Source: Lapidilactobacillus concavus DSM 17758 (GTDB taxonomy: Bacteria > Bacillota > Bacilli > Lactobacillales > Lactobacillaceae). From it: DNA of 40,874 nucleotides. The notes under the pieces are model-generated. The model saw only the letters and a program-made list of their open reading frames with translations. It was not told the origin of the DNA and did not search any database. Positions 37,707 to 40,874 of this stretch are shown piece by piece (position 1 is the stretch's first letter; every line of letters starts with the position of its first letter). Location: positions 1 through 40,874 of the forward strand of contig NZ_AZFX01000011.1 in assembly GCF_001435835.1 (NCBI RefSeq). Direction: 5' to 3'. The position numbers were made by a program, and so were the translations under genes.

Positions 37707-38489
37707 ATGCCTCGTTATAAAGTTACTGTTGCCTATGATGGCACGAAGTTTTCTGGATTTCAAAGTCAACCTGATCAACGCACTGTTCAAGGCACTCTCG
37801 AAGCCGCCCTTACTAAGATGAATAAGGGGGGCTTCATTCGTGTGTATGGCTCTGGTCGAACGGATGCTGGTGTTCACGCATTAGGGCAAGTGATTCATTT
37901 CGATTATCCCAAAGAAATTCCTGCGCGTAATCTATTGTTAGCACTGAATAGTCTCTTACCGCTGGACATGGAAGTCGTGGCAAGTGAACGACCGGTTGCT
38001 GATTTCCACGCGCAGTTCGATACGATTGCCAAGTGTTATCGTTATCGGGTCAGCAGAGGACGTTTTACGAATCCTTTCAAACGTTTCTACACAGGACACT
38101 ATCCTTATCCAATCGATGTCAGACGCATCGAGACAGCCTTGTTGGACCTGTTAGGTGAACATGACTTTACGAGTTTTGCGGCAAGTGGTGGTGTGATCAA
38201 AAATAAAGTTCGAACAATTTATGCAGCGACGCTAACTGTTGATGAAGCACAAAATGAATTGATTTTCGAATTCACTGGAAATGGGTTTCTGTATAATATG
38301 GTGCGGATCCTCGTTGCGACGCTGTTGGAAATTGGCAATGGTCGCCGCGACGTTCATGATTTTCGCCGACTATTTGAAGTCAAGGATCGACAACAGGCAC
38401 GTGGTACAGCACCGGCGAGTGGTCTTTATCTAAAAAAAGTTTACTATCCGGGCGATGAGGCTGCCTTAGATCAAATTAAAATGATATAA
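37707..38489 (+). CDS. truA: tRNA pseudouridine(38-40) synthase TruA
   Basis: 260 residues. The catalytic aspartate is D53 in [14 protein letters not shown]; further family motifs are [16 protein letters not shown] and [13 protein letters not shown]. TruA converts uridines 38, 39 and 40 of many tRNAs to pseudouridine. ATG 37707 is 8 bases after AAAGGAAG (37691-37698). The open frame runs back into ecfT, but that extension lacks a ribosome site. It is probably cotranscribed with the ecf genes, with no terminator visible before the rplM promoter. Confidence 0.95.
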   Translation: MPRYKVTVAYDGTKFSGFQSQPDQRTVQGTLEAALTKMNKGGFIRVYGSGRTDAGVHALGQVIHFDYPKEIPARNLLLALNSLLPLDMEVVASERPVADFHAQFDTIAKCYRYRVSRGRFTNPFKRFYTGHYPYPIDVRRIETALLDLLGEHDFTSFAASGGVIKNKVRTIYAATLTVDEAQNELIFEFTGNGFLYNMVRILVATLLEIGNGRRDVHDFRRLFEVKDRQQARGTAPASGLYLKKVYYPGDEAALDQIKMI

Positions 38490-38552
38490 TAAAGAACATT
38501 GCTACATTTGATAAAAAGTTTCGAAAAAAGTGTCAATCAGGCGTGTTAGTCA

Positions 38553-38581
38553 TTGACTTTAGGCCAAAATTTAGGTAGACT
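38553..38581 (+). promoter_or_regulatory. Promoter of rplM-rpsI
   Basis: TTGACT (38553-38558), a 17-base spacer and TAGACT (38576-38581). It lies 64 bases after truA and gives a short structured leader. Confidence 0.8.
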
Positions 38582-38593
38582 GGTTCTTGGTAT

Positions 38594-38640
38594 TTGTTTG
38601 CCCCACGATAGGCCCCGGAAACTTATTGAGTGTCAAACAA
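38594..38640 (+). promoter_or_regulatory. rplM leader hairpin (L13 leader type)
   Basis: TTGTTTG (38594-38600) pairs with CAAACAA (38634-38640), enclosing a C-rich region with CCCCACGATAGGCCCC. An L13 leader RNA upstream of rplM is known in Firmicutes and is thought to bind L13 for feedback. Position just after the promoter and just before the GGAGGA ribosome site fits; I assign it by context. Confidence 0.55.
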
Positions 38641-38663
38641 AATTATTTATGGAGGAATTTATC

Positions 38664-39107
38664 GTGCGTACAACCCCTTTAACAAAGCCAGCTGACGTCG
38701 AACGCAAATGGTATGTCGTAGATGCAACAGATATTGCATTAGGTCGCTTATCTGCTGTTGTGGCTTCTATTCTACGTGGAAAGAACAAGCCAACATTCAC
38801 ACCAAACGTCGACACTGGTGATAACGTCATCGTAATCAACGCTTCAAAAATCAAATTAACTGGTCATAAGGCAACAGACAAGTTGTATCAACATCATAGT
38901 GATCATCCCGGTGGGTTAAAAACTCGCACTGCTGGTGAATTACGCGAAAACGATCCTGTTCGTTTGCTTGAACTTTCGATCAAAGGTATGCTTCCAAAGA
39001 ATACTTTAGGTCATCACGAGTTCATGAAGTTGCATGTTTATGCAGGTGAAGAACACGAACAACAAGCACAAAAACCAGAAGTCTTGGACTTAACCAAGTT
39101 AATTTAG
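38664..39107 (+). CDS. rplM: 50S ribosomal protein L13
   Basis: 147 residues, family length. L13 is an early 50S assembly protein. It starts [20 protein letters not shown] with GTG 38664, 6 bases after GGAGGAA (38651-38657). The open frame extends 37 codons upstream through the promoter and leader, which is rejected. Conserved [17 protein letters not shown] and the [10 protein letters not shown] block are present. rpsI follows after 13 bases. Confidence 0.98.
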   Translation: MRTTPLTKPADVERKWYVVDATDIALGRLSAVVASILRGKNKPTFTPNVDTGDNVIVINASKIKLTGHKATDKLYQHHSDHPGGLKTRTAGELRENDPVRLLELSIKGMLPKNTLGHHEFMKLHVYAGEEHEQQAQKPEVLDLTKLI

Positions 39108-39120
39108 GGAGGAAATTATA

Positions 39121-39516
39121 GTGGCACAACAAGTTGTTTATAATGGCACTGGACGTCGTAAAGATTCAGTTGCGCGTGTTTTCCTCGTTCCTGGAACAGG
39201 TAAAATCACGATCAACAACCAACCAGCTGAAGAGTATGTTCCTTTTGCTAGCTTAATTTTAGATATGAAACAGCCATTAACTTTGACTGAAACTGAAAAC
39301 AGCTATGACGTTAACGTTAACGTTCATGGTGGTGGTTTTGCAGGCCAAGCCGGCGCAACTCGCCATGGTATTGCGCGTGCATTATTAACCGTTGATCCTG
39401 ATTTCCGTGGCGTTCTCAAACGTGCGGGCATGTTAACACGTGACCCTCGTATGAAAGAACGTAAGAAACCAGGTCTTAAGAAAGCTCGTAAAGCTTCACA
39501 ATTTTCAAAACGTTAA
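39121..39516 (+). CDS. rpsI: 30S ribosomal protein S9
   Basis: 131 residues. The C-terminal tail [11 protein letters not shown], whose last arginine reaches the P-site tRNA anticodon, is intact. It starts with GTG 39121 behind AGGGAGGAA. Its stop codon lies inside a 30-base imperfect palindrome beside a tyrosine-recombinase gene. The 3' end of rpsI is a known integration site for genomic islands in streptococci. Confidence 0.98.
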   Translation: MAQQVVYNGTGRRKDSVARVFLVPGTGKITINNQPAEEYVPFASLILDMKQPLTLTETENSYDVNVNVHGGGFAGQAGATRHGIARALLTVDPDFRGVLKRAGMLTRDPRMKERKKPGLKKARKASQFSKR

Positions 39517-39537
39517 TATCCAGATATATCAACGTTT
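39508..39537. other. Candidate attachment site at the rpsI 3' end
   Basis: AAACGTT (39508-39514) and AACGTTT (39531-39537) are perfect inverted arms, with further AATA/TATT-like pairing inside (39516-39519 with 39526-39529). The palindrome covers the rpsI stop codon on the plus strand and the recombinase stop codon on the minus strand. Tyrosine recombinases use a core with inverted arms, and the site sits exactly at the host-element junction. The matching distal copy would lie outside the window. Confidence 0.45.
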
Positions 39538-40829
39538 ACAAGGCATCCACATTTTTGTGGGTGTCTTTTTTTGTAGAAATTCCCACCAAAGTCCCCACCG
39601 AATCCCCACGACCATTTTTATTTAAATTATCATAGGCAAAGTTAGCTGGTGTCAAATCCACAACATTATTTGCATTAACATAAACACGAGTTGTTCCAAT
39701 ATTCGAATGGGTTAGTGCTTCTGAAATTTTTTCAAGTGACATACCATGAAGTTTAGCTAAAGTTGCCGTTGTATGACGCAGTTTATGGGGAGAGCAAGGT
39801 TTTAAATTAGGATGACGGTGGTGAATAGATTTCATCCGATAATTTAAATAATCTGTATGAAGTCGTTGATTTAAATTACCTTGTCGATCACAATAAGTAA
39901 ATAAGAATTGATCTCGTGTCTGCTTAATATTTAATTCCGCAAGCCCGTTTTTCTGTCGCTGTTTCCATTCGATCAGCATTCTCTCTAAATGATCAGGCAG
40001 TGAGAATTGCGTATTTTTATTTCCTTTTGTATTTTTAACATTACCGAATTTGTCTAGTGCTTGAGTGAGATAGATGGTCTTGTTGTTAAAATCAGCGTGT
40101 TTCCATTACAATGCGTACGTTTCTGATTTTCGATCAGATAAGAAGAAAGTTGTCCAGAATAACGTATAATCTTGATATGAAAGTGATCCATTATCCAAGT
40201 CTTCTTGAACAGCCTGAAACCATGCCATTAGCTCGGTGTCAGTAAGGTATTTATCTTCATCACATTTTTCAGTTTTTAAATGATTTTTCTTGATGGCTTT
40301 TACTTTTCTAAGACTTTTGCTAAGTCGGTTAGACTCGATATACTCATACTCTTCTGCTAAGTCGAATACCTGATTCACATAGCTACGAATAACTTTAAAA
40401 TTAGCATATTCTTTTGCCTTCGCATTCATTTTTTGGATGACGAATTGGCGGTGCTGATTAAGATAATTAAGTGAATAAGCTCCAAACATTGGCAAAATAT
40501 GAAGCCTAAAAAGATCTTCGGTATTTTGAATGGTTACAAGGCTAGGTGGTTGCGTGTAAGAACTTGTTAAGCCACTTTTATAATCATCTAACCAGACGTC
40601 CTTGTAAAAGTCCTTAAAAAGAGCTTCACCGCCCAATTCAAAAGAACTGATACTGTTGTTGTTTCTGAACTTGATAATCCTGTTTTCGAATTCAAGTTCG
40701 GCTTGTTTGGCCTCCTTTCTCGTTTTAAAAATTTTATCGTAGTCAGGATTCGATAGACCAAGAGATTGCATGATATCAATAGGATACTTTTTCCTAACAC
40801 GATAAGTATTATTTTTTGTTCCCGAATTG
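39536..40829 (-). pseudogene. Tyrosine recombinase (phage/island integrase), nonsense-mutated and 5'-truncated
   Basis: On the minus strand the frame reads from about 40829 through an N-terminal arm-binding part (KKYPIDIMQSLGLSNP) and a SAM-like core-binding domain (about 40600-40300) to the catalytic domain. There the first arginine lies in DRKSE. TAA at 40108-40106 then interrupts ETYAL-stop-WKHADFN, and the same frame continues to 39536. The remaining catalytic residues are in HKLRHTTA, the LTHS histidine, and the tyrosine in TTRVYVN. One base change would restore the frame across the stop. The 5' end has no start codon: sequence homology stops at a probable insertion-sequence end near 40830. 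Confidence 0.85.
39542..39572 (+). terminator. Terminator of rplM-rpsI, inside the recombinase 3' end
   Basis: GGCATCCACA (39542-39551) pairs with TGTGGGTGTC (39556-39565) with two G-U pairs around TTTT, followed by seven T residues. It overlaps the last codons of the convergent recombinase reading frame. On the minus strand an A/T-rich tract follows the same hairpin less well, so it mainly serves rpsI. Confidence 0.88.
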
Positions 40830-40874
40830 TCAAATCAAGTGCAACACTTTCGACCTATTCTTAGTTATTGGTCT
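40829..40874. mobile_element. Probable end of an insertion sequence (IS30-like), running off the window
   Basis: The recombinase frame stops abruptly at a segment containing AAGTGCAACACTTT (40837-40850), read on the minus strand as AAAGTGTTGCACTT. I recall this motif from ends of IS30-family elements in lactobacilli. The segment continues to the last base without coding relation to the recombinase. The transposase would lie beyond the window, so family and boundaries are tentative. Confidence 0.45.

Noticed and set aside
38553-38663. N-terminal extension of L13
   Set aside because: The open frame runs through the -35 and -10 boxes and the leader hairpin; GTG 38664 has a proper ribosome site and gives the family length.

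Overview
The window is about 41 kb of core chromosome from a low-to-moderate G+C lactic acid bacterium, most likely Lactobacillaceae (Lactobacillus sensu lato). The evidence is the gene order ctsR-clpC (no mcsA/mcsB), rpoB-rpoC, a str operon, then a complete S10-spc-alpha cluster with adk followed directly by infA (no map). Other pointers are an ECF module and truA before rplM-rpsI, many TTG starts, and two leader/trailer RNA classes reported only from lactic acid bacteria (Lacto-rpoB and the L17 downstream element). Species cannot be fixed from the sequence alone.

Layout. 1-458: the 3' part of tRNA-Pro(TGG), tRNA-Gly(GCC), a terminator, then tRNA-Pro(CGG) and its own terminator. 511-3730: the CtsR-controlled ctsR-clpC stress operon. 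3815-5998: two coupled U32-family genes (trhP1/trhP2-like, tRNA U34 hydroxylation). 6089-6394: a small, highly charged protein of unknown function. 6508-14145: rpoB-rpoC behind a consensus promoter, a structured leader and an intrinsic terminator lying upstream of rpoB. 14152-14850: a prepilin peptidase on the minus strand. 15020-17280: a decayed stretch holding an unidentified broken gene, a ribokinase relic, an intact HAD phosphatase and an ABC-exporter relic. 17316-20707: rpsL-rpsG-fusA. 20811-35157: the continuous rpsJ to rplQ ribosomal cluster, including secY, adk, infA and rpoA. 35212-39572: ecfA1-ecfA2-ecfT, truA, rplM-rpsI. 39536-40829: a tyrosine-recombinase pseudogene convergent with rpsI, whose N-terminus is cut by what looks like the end of an insertion sequence running off the window.

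How it fits together. Almost everything intact serves transcription (rpoA, rpoB, rpoC), translation (ribosomal proteins, EF-G, IF-1, tRNAs, tRNA modification by TrhP and TruA), protein export (SecY), proteostasis (ClpC/CtsR) or nucleotide and vitamin supply (Adk, ECF transporter). Most operons have leaders or trailers with visible RNA structure (rpoB, rpsL, rpsJ, infA, rplM, after rplQ), so RNA-level feedback control is the main regulatory theme. Accessory DNA is confined to two places: the relic zone between rpoC and rpsL, and the right edge, where a degraded integrated element abuts the 3' end of rpsI. I found no CRISPR array, no rRNA and no convincing new defence or metabolic system.
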